From assembly GCF_022201045.2 (NCBI RefSeq), contig NC_068560.1:37907001-37971000 (forward strand): 64,000 nucleotides of DNA. The letters are read 5' to 3'. Origin of the DNA: Citrus sinensis. Taxonomy: Eukaryota > Streptophyta > Magnoliopsida > Sapindales > Rutaceae. Each line of letters starts with the position of its first letter. Within the stretch, counting starts at the first letter, position 1. Positions 1 through 13,097 of this stretch are shown here, in pieces. The notes beneath the pieces are model-generated. The model searched no databases. It saw only the letters and a program-made list of their open reading frames with translations, and was not told where the DNA came from. The position numbers and the translations under genes were made by a program.

Positions 1-277
1 GGGTAATTTGAAAAAAAAAAGTATAATTAAATTAGAGAATCACATTCAGATGATGAGTAATCCAAATATTTCTAGATTGAATCTTGAACAACCTTGAGTA
101 CAAAAATTATTCTAAAAGGTCCTCACAAATTCACTTCAATGGTAAGGGAAAAAAACTCTTCCACACACTCCCAAATCACCACATTTTATGCTTTGATTGC
201 CCAAAAATACAATAAATTTGAGAAATTTAAAGCCTACTCGCAAATCAAAAGAAACCAACTTGCATGGGTAAAATCAG

Positions 278-1609
<1,332 letters not shown>

Positions 1610-1695
1610 AATAGAAGCTAGCTAGTTTTTGAAATTTGTTTCAATATATATTTTACTGCTTAATTATCTGTGAAAACACAAGTGTTACGGAATTG

Positions 1696-1703
1696 TATTT
1701 ATA
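1696..1703 (-). promoter_or_regulatory. TATA box of the peroxidase gene
   Basis: On the minus strand this reads TATAAATA, about 90 bp upstream of the peroxidase start codon, a normal distance allowing for a 50-60 nt leader. The assignment rests on position and consensus only. Confidence 0.55.
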
Positions 1704-3429
1704 GCAAAGAGTAAGAGACAGGGAACTTGGAGTTGTTATTGGGTATAGTGGTTGTTAGAAAATTTGGTGATCAAAAACATTTGTAGTGGAGTGGCATTGA
1801 AGCATGCTCGTAAGAAGACAATTCATGTGTCACATTAATTTGTTATTCTTCTTTTTTAAAGTGACACGGGAGACAAAATAATTTTACATATTATTAGACC
1901 CTTCAGACCTGGAGGAAAGTCTTTGATAATATTTCTAAAATAATTGACGGTTCAATTCATGTCGCGTTTTTGTTGATAAAACAACCTTGCTAATAGTTAA
2001 AGTAGTTTCTAAGCAAACTGATAATTTGAGAACACAAGACATGTCAATGTCACAGTTAAGCTTATTGAGCTTTCAATGGAATGAATCGTAACATCTCCAT
2101 TACAGAATTTTCATTGAAGGTAGCTGCATTACCTGCACCAGTACTATTTCTTCATTTTTTTTTTAGCCTGATTACAGATGAAGCAAAGTGTTTCTTTACA
2201 ATCAGATTGACCCTACAAAGCTTTAGGAAGAATTAGTTGGGTGGATGGAGTTGAGCAAATAAAGACACTATTGGGTAATCAAACCTTGGGCTAGAGCCTT
2301 GGATTAATGAACAAGTTCAGTTTATTAACAATCGAATGATCCAGAAAATATCTGCTCTTATCTTCGAGGTTGACATTACATGGATCTCTTCGATTTAGAT
2401 ATGATCTAATAAGAAATTAATAGTTAATGTATGTGCAGATTTTGGTCACTCTATTAATTTTTTATCTTTGATACCTCGGTGACTAATGCAAGTAAAGTTT
2501 CAGGGGCTGTGTTGAGCTTGAGATATGAGCTAAAAGGCTGGCCAACTACTTCCTACTGACTCAATTTTTTGGAGTGTTTATGTCTTTATTATTAAAATTA
2601 TCTCATTATAGGAGCAGCTAGTTAAGAAATTTAAAAAGAAATGAACGGGTAACTTGCAGGTCAGTGGTCGCATAATTTTATTTTGCCCCCATAGAAATCA
2701 AATGCATATAACTACTTCGGTTCTGATACCATGTCAGAATTTTCTAAAATACATTTGTCTGAGTGTTAAATATTAAGTTGTTTCGTGGTGGAACTCATCA
2801 CAATTACGAAGATTAGGATAAATTTGGAAACACAATTACAATGACATGATGTATGGTATTTGTGAAAGTCATGCAGTTTCCTACTTGTGAAATTGATGCC
2901 AATTTTTTTTGTCCATCTCTTCCAGTTCCCCAGTTGATTTAGTCCACAGTGGATAATAAAAATATAGAGTTACCTTTTTTTTATATAAATAAAGGTTCTC
3001 AGCATGCCCAGTTGACATGTACTAAAAAATGAACTATAAATAACACACTACGCTGGATGATATGTGAACTTGGAAGATAAAGGTAAAAAGATTACTGATA
3101 CAACAATTACTTGTGAAAAAAAATTTACAGGCATACAATTTTTAAAAGCAAAAATTTATATATGTCGAAGCTGCAGCTTAAGTGGCTGAGCTTCTTATTG
3201 TTGTGCATGACTATTTAACATGATCTTTGAATAATTTCAGCATCAACAAATCATCAGTGGCTTCGAGTTCATGGATTGCTTCCAATTTCGTTCACCTGAG
3301 ATTTGACATTAACCGTTCTTATAGTCAGAAAAGTCATTAAAATCTGGCGGGCTGCTTCAATGAAATAACAAGGACGCCTCTGCCAATTGAAACCACAAAT
3401 CCTGTACCCTGAAGCCGTTTTCAACTTGA
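1704..3429. other. Intergenic, peroxidase-expansin interval
   Basis: AT-rich sequence between the divergently placed promoter of the peroxidase and the 3' end of the expansin gene. I see no convincing exon, RNA gene or transposon ends. The last few hundred bases should hold the expansin 3' UTR. Confidence 0.5.
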
Positions 3430-4434
3430 CTAGAACTGGATACTGCTAGCGAAAGATTGGCCAAAATGCCAGTTAGATGGCACAACATTTGGAAATATTC
3501 TTGTTTCACCATCTGTAGTAGTGACTTTGAATGATAGCGATTGGCCATTGAGATAAGCATTTGATTGCCAATTAGCTCCCCAGTTTCTTGACATTGCCAT
3601 CCAATTTGTACTTGAACCTTTGATGTATGCAGATTTAATCGATCCAGCCCCAGCCACGTTTGAAATCAATACGAGCTCAAAATAATCCCTCCCATTAATA
3701 GTGAATCTCACTCCACCAGGCTTCTTGCACGGTACCCTGCTCCGTAAAAACACCAAAATTAACATCATAAACATAATGCCGGTGGTACTAGCTATGTTAT
3801 TTCAACTGAAAGAATCTATCACTCCCGCGAATCAAGATGATACCTTTGGTACAGAACGGGCACGATCCCGCCTCTGTAAATGCCAATCTTTTGCCAAGCG
3901 GGATAAGCCATGTCAAAATGCTGGCGAGGAGGATTGCACCAGCCACCATTGTCGCTTGGAAGAGCGAAGTTAGGAGGGCAAAAGTTTGTAGCGGTAATGG
4001 TTACAGATGTACCTTTTATGCACCATCTAGTATCAGATTTATAGTCACACATGATCCGGTAGCATTGCCCACATGAAGCTCCATCGTTGAACAATGCGGT
4101 GCTCAATGCTGCTGTGCTTATTCCATACCCAGTTGAATACAAGTTGCCATACCCGCAGGCTCCCCCTATAGCCAAATGCAGATGATTTTTACATATATAT
4201 GCTCTATTAGCTATTGTAGTCTCAAAATTAAGTTCAAGTTGAAGCACAACGGTTACAAACAAACTCTAGGGATATGAAAGGAAAAATTTACGTACCCATT
4301 GTCCCTGAGGCATCGCTGCCTCCGTAGAATGTGGCATGAGCTTGGGTCCAGCCTGAAGGCGAAAAAGCTTTGATACTGACACTTAAACAGCAGAGTTGAA
4401 TCAAGATTGCAGATGTAAGCAAGGTTTTCGCCAT
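3430..4434 (-). CDS. Alpha-expansin (EXPA family)
   Basis: Secreted cell-wall loosening protein that disrupts cellulose-xyloglucan contacts without hydrolysis. Three exons on the minus strand, 4434-4296, 4165-3844 and 3736-3430, join in frame to 255 aa, the usual length. The order is: signal peptide of about 22 residues; GH45-like domain with [24 protein letters not shown], the alpha-expansin marker [15 protein letters not shown] containing HFD, and CPPNFALP; then the C-terminal carbohydrate-binding domain with [32 protein letters not shown] and [10 protein letters not shown]. Intron positions match other EXPA genes. It ends SSIQF. I cannot assign the subclade number with certainty. The gene looks intact. 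Confidence 0.93.
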
Positions 4435-6053
4435 TTCTTTCTCAAACAATGGCCAATAAAACGTTTGGAGAAAACTATTGATTCTCGGAAAGAGGGGCGT
4501 ATTTACATATATTTAGATTTGCAAGTTCAGGATGAGCTTGGATGTTTAAATAAGGAACCGACTCTTTAATGCAACAAAGCTCTTTAACATGTGATCACTG
4601 TAAGTTGGGAAATATTAAAGCAATAAATATTATTTTATGTTTTTTAAAATGAATTATCTGCTGAAGAGTTCTGATCCTCGATCAAGTATTCCCACGTTCT
4701 CTCTTACTCTTTGCCTTCCTTAACCCACATGCAATTCCCTCATATAAGATCAAAAACCGGACCAGAAAGCTCAATTGTTGTTATTTGTTTAATGAATTTG
4801 GTGGCTGCGATTTGAAGACAAACGGACAATCTTTAATATGAATTTGTTTGGATCATATGATACAAGTGCACATGGTTTTGGTTTGATCCACATGATATAA
4901 CTATGGCAGTTATTCCCTTTTCGTCTCACGCATACGCACATGACAAGAGTCACATTTTTTTCACTACATTTAATTAACGCCATGCCATGATCTGCTGATC
5001 CTTAAGAAACCATGTGATATTTGTCTATCAAATCATTGCCGTTAACTTGAAACATTTTTATTCCATTTGTGGACCACAAGACAAATTATGTATGGGTCGA
5101 CCGATAATGATATTCATTTAATATATACATTCACTTGATCCGCCATCAACACATCATACAAAATGCCAAACATCTGTCTCATTTAAAAAAATAATAGTAA
5201 TAAATTTAACTGCTGTCTCAGTTTTAAGAGAAAATTGAAACATAAAAGTTAACATAGCAAGCTTTAGGTTGTTTGATTTAATTAGAGTACAGTTCAGGTA
5301 GATTGGTTTCAGGACTCAACAAGAAGACTAAAAGAGGCCAATATTTTGACTATTTCATTTCTTTCTCCTACTAACTGCTCTCATAATATAAGCAAAGGAG
5401 AAGGAAAACAATTGATAGTTTCAACATATATAGCTAAAAAAGCTCAAACAGGGCAAACAATAGATAGGGTTAATTATTCTTGTGAACTAATAATTTACGG
5501 TTCTGTTCATCAAATTATATGGGGTTTGGCAGTTTCGGTAATCTGTGTAATATGAAGTAAATGCTTTCGATTGAAAACAAATCCTGCATTTGGATCTACC
5601 ATTTACATTAAACTTTCCATGTGAATGCGACGACAACACGGACAAGCAGCACGAGAAAGAGTAGCGTGGCGACATACATACACTTTCATGTTCGTGGACT
5701 TTCAAATAATTTAAGAGGCCAAATTCCATGCACTGGATACATACACAACTGGCCACGAGCATCCAATGTCTGCTGAGGATCAGAAAAGAGAAAGAAAAAA
5801 AAAAATGAATTCACAATGACAGCTCGCGCATTCATCATAGATGCTGCATGCATCCAAAGAAAAAGTTAAAAACCATACCATATTATACAGACGGCGATCA
5901 CAATATATTTTAGTTTCTGTAACAAGATAAAATTGTTAGGAGTTTGTAAAAGAGAATAAATAATTGGAATCATTTTATTCTATGATACAGCCAAAGCCAA
6001 AAGAACAGGGGGTGTAAAGTAGTTCGTATTTATCCATTACAAGTCATTAACTA
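4435..6053. other. Intergenic, upstream of the expansin gene
   Basis: AT-rich promoter-side sequence of the expansin gene, followed by unassigned sequence. A short minus-strand reading frame at 5487-5762 is rich in Cys and His but has no family I recognise. No transposon ends were found. Confidence 0.45.
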
Positions 6054-6310
6054 ATAAAGATGATGAAGTAAATTAGAGTTTAGAGTCTATTTGTGCTACT
6101 GTCCATGTTCTTCCTCATGGTACAAAAGTCAAGAAATCTAGTGCTTGTAGCTGAGTAACTTCTTTCTAAGAGCTCCAATATAAAGATGATGAAGTAAATT
6201 AGAGTTTAGAGTCTATTTGTGCTACTGTCCATGTTCTTCCTCATGGTACAAAAGTCAAGAAATCTAGTGCTTGTAGCTGAGTAACTTCTTTCTAAGAGCT
6301 CCAATATAAA
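6054..6310. repeat. Perfect 126-bp tandem duplication
   Basis: The unit starting ATAAAGATGATGAAGTAAAT at 6054 is repeated at 6180 with no difference that I can see across 126 bp, and the match continues a few bases past the second copy. Its lack of divergence implies a recent event, or an assembly duplication. It lies downstream (3') of the RPN3 pseudogene on the minus strand. Confidence 0.9.
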
Positions 6311-6543
6311 TTCTATCACAAGATTTTCCCTCAGAAAACCATTGCTAGTACAAATGCTGATTTTTGTCGTGGTTAGCCTAATAAAAATAAACTCCTCTGT
6401 AATGCAAAAGGCACGGAGAAAAACATCAATCTAAGACGTACATTCATCAGAAATAAAAACATATAGAGAAATGAAAAATAATTGTGTGCTTTCGGAAGAA
6501 GAAGCAGTAACGAAGATGTGAATGCAAGGTATGCAATAAAACA

Positions 6544-7376
6544 AAAGAGCACCATTCCTAAAAATCGTCATCGTCCTCCTCTGCAATATGCTTTGCAAGT
6601 TCCTTGCTCCTGTTGCTGCCTCTCTCTCCTCTTCTCGGCACTCTCCTTCTCCTTGTGCGTATAAGGCGGAAACCGCTAATGCCTGACCCGCTTCATTTTG
6701 CATGTTAAGACAGAAGGTGATTCTAAAGTCAAAGGCAATTTGAGGTTCATTTGTAGAGTAAATGTCTCCAGTCTCCTTGGACACCGTCCACGCAGTTTGC
6801 ATGATCCAATGAATAGCCATGGCTACAATGCTTTCAGCATCTGCAACTGGGTTTGCAGAGTCTAACCTCAGTTTTTTAGCAACATCAGCAAGCCAGATGC
6901 GGCAATAAGAGATGCTTCTGTTGCTTAACCCAATAATCCTAATTACATTACATTATGTCTCAGGCGAACAATAAGGTTGTGCGTCCTGTGATTATTGAAG
7001 GTGACGGAAAACTTTCGGCAACTGCCCTAAACAGTTGCAAGTCACCAATCCGTAGTTATAGTAAAACTGAAACGGTAAAGGGTAGACTCAGCTTAGGGAC
7101 ACACGGAGAGAATCGGAAATGCACATCAGAGCCAGGAACAAGGGCAAAATCGAGAAAGGCAGAGAGCTCGGGGTAGTGAGCTTCCGCCTCAGCCCCATGG
7201 CTAGGCGAATGGCATGTGAAATCCCTTTGGAGTTGATCGATGATAGCTCCTTCAAAACTCTTAAGCAAAATACTTTTAACAAACCGTAGAAATTGTAAAT
7301 TTAATTGGCGGTACTTATGTTGCAATTTTGAGGCGACAGTTGATTGTGAAGGAGTTCGATGATCTTTCATCGCCAT
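6544..7376 (-). pseudogene. RPN3: RPN3 (26S proteasome non-ATPase subunit 3) pseudogene, intronless
   Basis: RPN3 is a PCI-domain lid subunit of the 26S proteasome. Here minus-strand pieces match it in several frames: near 7376-7100 the N-terminus (MKDHRTPSQST, then SHAIRLAMGLRRKL and LSAFLDFALVPGSDVH), then, after a jump that skips the central ~60% of the protein, RIGDLQLFRAVAE and NLIVRLRHNVIRIGL near 7050-6950. The C-terminus follows without introns: CRIWLADVAKKLRLDSANPV, VSKETGDIYSTNEPQIAF, FCLNMQNEA, and HKEKESAEKRRERQQQEQ ending near EEDDDDF at about 6550. Several frameshifts and in-frame stops break it, and the conserved core has lost most residues of the PCI region's first half. Authentic plant RPN3 genes have many introns, so the exon-fused state points to a retrocopy with a later deletion. 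No poly-A or target-site duplication was found. Confidence 0.85.
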
Positions 7377-7683
7377 CTATTGAGTCATCTTTGCAATATC
7401 TCTGAATTCCATCGATCAAGATTCTTTTAGTTCAAGCTGAAAATTGAGGAAGGACAGACAAGAAGGCAGAGTTTTATGACTCTTACGCAAGACCCATGAT
7501 CAATTTCATTATTTAGTAGTCCGTCACACCACACCGATGAACAATATTAATAAATAGATGTCAATGCAGAACTAGTATCATTATTATTCGTGCTATGTAA
7601 TAAAAATTTTCTATGCATGTAATGCCGCCCCTACCAAGTTTGGCGGACGGTCCACCCCTTCAAGGGTTATACTGTATAACACT
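7377..7683. other. Short intergenic gap with a GC-richer patch
   Basis: Unassigned sequence. About 55 bp near 7623-7670 is distinctly GC-rich (GCCGCCCCTACC...), unlike the AT-rich surroundings, and lies immediately outside the next element. I do not recognise it. Confidence 0.3.
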
Positions 7684-8514
7684 TAGGGATGATAAATATT
7701 TAATTATGGATGGATAATATCCATTCAAACACAAATTCATAATTATCCATAATGGATATATCTATACCCATATCCAATATTTAATATTGGACATGGATAT
7801 GAATTTTATCCATATAGCTATGGATATCCATGGATATTTTATTTTTATTATATAAAAATAATAATATAAAATAGTTAAAATTTCAATATCAAATTTGGCT
7901 ATTAAACTATTTATATTAGTAATAATATATATATAAAATGGCGGTTCGATGGTTGGTGGCGGCGGTCCGGCAACTTTCCAGCAAATTTCGGCGGAGGACC
8001 GACGACCTTCCGGCGAAGCCGACGGTACTCCGGCGACCTTCCGGCGAGGTCCGGTGGTGTTCCGGCTCCCTTCCGACGAGATCCGGTGGTGGTCCAGCGA
8101 CCTTCTGGCGAGATCCGATGGTGGTCCGGCGACTTTCTGGTGGATGTCCATTTATAATATTAAATTAATAAAATAAAATAATAATTATTAATAGTATTAA
8201 ATAAGTTAAAAAATTAAAAGGTAATTTTAAAAACTTTAGTTTTTAATATAAGAGGAATTTAAATTTTTCACTATTTAATATAATATTTTTACAATTGTCT
8301 GTTTATTATATTTTTTATTTTATAAAATTAAAACTTTTTAAACTTGTGTTGGGTTAAACGGATATCCATTGGGTAAAAATAATTATCCATATCCATCTGG
8401 ATGTAATTTTAAAATATCAATTTCAAGATTCAAAAAATTTTGAATGGATATTATCCGATCTAATTGGATGAATATTGTGGATATCCATTATGGAGCGATC
8501 CAGTTGTCATCCCT
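7684..8514. mobile_element. hAT-like non-autonomous DNA transposon with GC-rich core
   Basis: The ends form an inverted repeat: TAGGGATGATAA at the left and TTGTCATCCCTA at the right (one mismatch in 12). Both flanks carry many copies of GGATATCCAT/ATCCATTATGG subterminal motifs, typical of hAT transposase-binding regions. The ~830-bp body is extremely AT-rich except for an abrupt ~210-bp GC-rich island at 7938-8145. No transposase coding sequence is present. I could not see a matching 8-bp target-site duplication, so the family assignment rests on the TIR and subterminal motifs. Confidence 0.65.
7938..8145. repeat. GC-rich minisatellite inside the hAT-like element
   Basis: About ten degenerate copies of a ~20-24-bp unit built around CCGGCGA and TTCCGGCGAGATCCGGTGG. 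Both strands are open in more than one frame because of the repeat. I regard those frames as by-products of the repeat, not genes. Confidence 0.75.
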
Positions 8515-9206
8515 ATTCCCTAATACCACTCATGCATAATATCCATTATTATTTAACTTTCTTATGCATTTCTTCTTCAATGGCATCCTTTTAGTTAAGA
8601 TACATGCAACTAACAATACTCGCGATTTGAGGGGCAACTGCTATGTTAGGTTCTCGTGTCCATATAGTAAAGACACCATTCTGGCCAAGAGGAAAATGTT
8701 TGTAGATTTTAATTTACAAGAGCTATGTCTTATCTTTGCAGAAGCACGAATATTCCCTGACTTTGCTCTGTTTTCAGAATCTTGCCGCTGTCAAAGGAAA
8801 ACGATCGTCCAAGCGTCTCTTCATTAACGGTAACCCTAAACCGCCAAGGCTCGTGAGTAGCATTCACCTCAGAAAGGTAACTTTGAAAACAAGACGTGTG
8901 TACCAAACACAAAAATCAAAGAATGCACTGACTCGGTCAAAACACAGAGTTAGAGTTGTACAAAAACATAACAAGTCCCTCAATCCTAAATCTATAACCC
9001 AATAAAAGGAAAAAATGAAACAAAAAAGAGGCTACCCTGGAGAGGTGATTTGTTACTACTTTGAATACTATTTTAATATCCTAAAGTTAAACACTGACAG
9101 TTGGGGACCAAAATAATTAAAAGAAATTGGAAAAGAAAATTAGACATAAAATGGATAAGGCAACACTCTCATTTGTGCATCACATTCCAGGGAGATCCAC
9201 CCAGTC
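8515..9206. other. Intergenic, downstream of the ALBA gene
   Basis: No recognisable gene. The part nearest 9206 is likely the 3' UTR of the minus-strand ALBA gene. Weak reading frames on both strands at 8560-9005 have no family resemblance. Confidence 0.4.
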
Positions 9207-11753
9207 TCATGCAGCTGCCTGGATCGGCCCATTTGCTCTATTGCCACGGCCCCTACCACGGTTTCCCCTTCCACGGCCACGACCTACATGAGAACAGATT
9301 TGTAATAAAAACCACCAAAAAAAAAAAAAAAAAAAACCAAGGCTGCTATTGGTTGGATCAGAAAGTTCCAGGAATAAAAGGTACGAATAGCTTATAATTC
9401 CTAAACTTATAAGCCAAAAAGGGCCAAAGACAGTAACTAAGTTGAGAACCAAGGCCAAACTATCCATTGTCACATTAAGTGGAAGCAATTATCATCCCTT
9501 CTAGTTTTTCTTACTAATTTTGTGACACTGCAAATACTAGAAATCCTAAATGTTCCTAGAAATCATAAATGCTCCAAGGGTACATAAGTCCAGACATTCA
9601 TGGAACTTTTGGCTTCAAAAGAATAATATAAACAGCAAGGGGAAAATGCCCTACCACTGCCTTGAGGAGGTGCTTCATAATTGTAGCCTCCATCTTGCCT
9701 TGCATCAAAATGAGGTCCATTATATCCTCCTCTCCCACGGCCACGGAAACTACGTCCTCTCCCTCGACCCCTACCTCTAGAATAGCCCCGATTATTGCGG
9801 TCCCAACCTCCATCCTCATATTCAGCAGACACAAAACCATTACCTGCAAAACGATGCAGCCATCATCAGTTGTAGAGCTGACAACTCAAATACGGGGCCA
9901 ATGTGAATATAGAATAACGGAGAAAACTACTAATCAAAACACAAAAAATGAAAGGCTTTTTGAAAGAAATGATTTTTGGCCAGAGAGGGCCAACAGCGGC
10001 AGGCCAACGGTTATGAAACCTCGCCTGATTGAACATCTAAAGCATCTACCATCTTGCTCACTAACAAAATTCAAAGGTTCCCTCAGAAATTATCATTGTA
10101 ACCGATCATTTAAGCAGTAGCCTAGTATATCACAACATTCTCAGGTCTCACTTTAACAACTAGGGATGATGTGTCTTCAAGTAGAATACCATCTACTTTA
10201 AGCAAAAGAACGCAAGAAATGAAGAGAATACAAAAGAAAAATGAATCCTATGCAATGCATATGGAATAAAAGCTTGTATGTGTCATGTCCATGTGTGCTA
10301 GCACATGTGTAACAGGAAATTCCATAGTGGCACAAAATACCTCTTCCTCTTGACCTTCCTCTACCACTCCGACCCCTACGGGGTCCATTAGGTGAGCCCT
10401 CTGCAACACAAAGGAGAACTTAACAAATGCAAACACATATATACTTGAGATCAGTATTAAATTGTCACCAGACATGTGAATACCTCCATCATAATCAAAT
10501 TCTATCAATGGCTTAACTTGTTCAGCAGGCAGTGGAGGCTGATACCTAAAAGAAAAAGTGATTCATTAGAAATAAAAACTCTCCATGGGCAAAGTCATGA
10601 TGAAATTTAAGCATGAACATCATGACACTGAAATAACAGTGCCACTACAGGGTTCATAAAGAGTAAGGGATCTAATTAGCAGAATTACCATAACAGAGGC
10701 TTAAAAGCATCTAATGCATGCACCAATATCCCATGGGAATCTAGTTCAGAAGCTACAGAGAGAAAAGGAACGAATGCAAAACTTACCCAACAGAAGACCT
10801 ATTCAGTTCCTTCTTTGAAAGAGTTATTGTAATCATTGACACATGCCTTGTGGTTTCCAACCTACAATAACAAAATAAGGAAATATATATATATATAATA
10901 CCCAAAGACAAAATAAACATAATTTCGTAAATTAGTGTTGGAATGAAGTTAAGAAAGCTCATACGGAAGAAGCCCTTCCTCCAAAGGCTCCCACGTATCA
11001 GTTATGTCCGTGGATCCAATAACTGTATTCTGATGAAGGCCAACAATTCTTCTCTGCAATATAGTACAAAGTTTAAATTTTCAGCACCAAATAATTCCTC
11101 ACAAACCCTCCTAAACTCGCAGGCCAATAACTGATAGGCAAATAAGTAAAAGATAAAAATTACTTTTATTAGCTCCACTATTGTTACAGTCTTATTGATA
11201 GCCCTTCCCATTGCCTTGAATACAATCTCATTGGAACCTCTTTCCTGCAAATAAGTGCATATTAAAATGCAAACAAATGGGGCAACAAAAGATACTGCTA
11301 ATGAGAAGCTATAAAAAGAATGCAGTGTAGAGAACTGAACTGAAATGGCCAGAATGCATAAAAACTGAATCATCATTTCAATTTCACGGCCATTCACAAA
11401 CTAATCGACAAAATTAATCACTTCGAGGCTTCCATAATGGCATTCCCCACATGTACTTGCCAATATCTACCGCAGCAAACTTCACTATTTTATTAACCCA
11501 ACGCAGTCCTAAGACCCAAACTCGACCTAGAACACCTAGAACTTCAATTCAACTACCACAAAATTTCCTCTAATTTCTAGGAACTTCTAATTTACACAAA
11601 ATTATTAACAAAATAAGAAAAAATAAAAACCTGAAGCAGAGTCATAGCATAAGTGATGTAGCTGCGCATCCTCCCTTGACTCGTAATCCGAATTTCATTC
11701 TCGTCAATCGGTGTCTCTGCTTTTGGCTTCTCCACTCTTTGGTACCGATCCAT
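9207..11753 (-). CDS. ALBA4: ALBA-domain nucleic-acid-binding protein with RGG tail
   Basis: Plant Alba proteins bind RNA and DNA-RNA hybrids; the long RGG forms (Arabidopsis At1g76010 and At1g20220, ALBA4/5) bind mRNA and enter stress granules. Eight exons on the minus strand join in frame: 11753-11631, 11244-11164, 11053-10965, 10861-10787, 10545-10484, 10400-10341, 9843-9655 and 9283-9207, for 183 aa. Residues 1-100 are the Alba fold (ENEIRITSQGRMRSYITYA, GSNEIVFKAMGRAINKTV, VSMITITLSKKEL). The rest is an RGG/GRGRGRG tail with GGYNGPHFDARQDGGYNYE, ending NGPIQAAA. A 5' UTR intron at about 12006-11763 fits splice sites but is tentative. ALBA4 versus ALBA5 cannot be told apart, so the symbol is for the pair. 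A plant telo-box (AAACCCTAA on the minus strand, near 11979) lies upstream. Confidence 0.93.
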
Positions 11754-12086
11754 CTTTCTTCACTGTACACGGTTTGCCAAATTAGGAAAAATGAAAGAGA
11801 AAGGTCATACAACGCGCAAATTTAAGGCAAACCGACAGAGAAATCGTGGAAAAGCTACGAAACAAGTAAAACTTTAGCGCAAATTTAAAAGAATAAATTA
11901 AAAAAAAATAAAGGGAGAGAGAGCGGCAACCAATCAAAGGTTAAATCGACGGTAACCAATCAGAAGGTTAAATAGAACTTAGGGTTTTGTTAGATCTTTT
12001 AGTTACCTCTTTGAAGATAAAGCGCCCTCTTCTACGGCTACGTTTCTTCTTTTATGCCCCAAGCTGGTTACTGATACTTCTTTTGC

Positions 12087-12094
12087 TTTATATA
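12087..12094 (-). promoter_or_regulatory. TATA box of the ALBA gene
   Basis: The minus strand reads TATATAAA. It lies about 80 bp upstream of the proposed 5' UTR exon and 330 bp upstream of the start codon, which agrees with a 5' UTR intron. This is a position and consensus call. Confidence 0.5.
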
Positions 12095-12452
12095 CCAGCA
12101 CACAGGCCACAGCTGTTATGAAACTACCCTAACCGACTCCTTTATCCGGTCCAACCGGGTTTCACACAAAACTCTGACCGGTTCTTCCTATGTGTCACTT
12201 CTTCAGTAATTTTTGTTCCTTTCAGAAGAATTTTATTTTATTTTTTCAACCAAAAAAAAAAAAAAAAAAATTTACTGTGTGGCCTTAACTTAAACTTCAC
12301 AAGGCATAACATAACATTTAATCATTATTTGTCTTCGTGTCTTTCATGGCTACGAGAATAAAATTAGGGAAAAAAAAATGAAACCACCGTTTGATAGTTA
12401 ACAACTTATCTCATAAGTCAACGACACTACCTTATACGTCACAACATGTTGA

Positions 12453-13089
12453 GGGTGGCAAAACGAGTAATCGATTCGCATTCAAATTGAATCATTAAAG
12501 AGTTGAGTAAAAATTTTGTTGATTTAAATTCAATTCGTTTACTAAATAAATTAAAATTTCAGGATTCGGATTTAATTTGTTTATTAAACGAATATACGGT
12601 TCAATTCGTTTAGTTGAATTAATAAACGAATTAAATCTGAATTTATTTACTCTTTGTTTATCCTATAACAAATCATAACAATCAAATTTAATAAGAATTT
12701 GTTTACAAAAATATAATTAATAAACAAATATTAAGCAAAGTAAAATATAAAGAGACCATAAATTTAACATCTTACAAAATACAAACTTATTATCATTTAT
12801 AATTATTATATTAACCTTCAATTTTTAAATTTTTTTATACATAAATAAATAATTTAATTAAACGAATAATAAATGAACTCTAAACGAATAGATCATATTC
12901 AATTAGCATGTGACACATTTATTAAACGAATCCCAAACGAATCAATATTCTCAAACCCAAATTTAATTCATTTAATAAGCAAATCGAAACAAATTCACTG
13001 AATCAATTTTTTCAAACTCAAACCCATTTAATTTACATCAAATCAAATAAACAAATCCTGACCCAAATTGTAATCGCTAACAGCGCCCC
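12453..13089. mobile_element. Putative hAT-like MITE/non-autonomous element
   Basis: The left end GGGTGGCAAAACGAG is a common start for plant hAT-like non-autonomous elements. The right end CGCTAACAGCGCCCC is only loosely complementary. Flanking 8-mers CATGTTGA and AATGTTAA could be an aged target-site duplication (two mismatches). The body is AT-rich with many TTCGTTTA/TAAACGAA motifs on both strands. There is no coding capacity. The right border is uncertain. Confidence 0.45.
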
Positions 13090-13097
13090 AATGTTAA

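Noticed and set aside
5487-5762. Cys/His-rich minus-strand frame
   Set aside because: CVCIQC and HEHESVC look zinc-finger-like, but the spacing fits no family I know and no exon signals support it.
7938-8176. Overlapping plus-strand reading frames (MAVRWL..., MVGGGG...)
   Set aside because: They come from the GC-rich tandem repeat inside a transposon; the residues just repeat GGPATF/RRPSG-like units and there is no family match.
9662-10120. 152-residue plus-strand frame
   Set aside because: It lies antisense over an exon and intron of the ALBA gene and has no domain; the minus-strand exons with matched splice sites explain the region.
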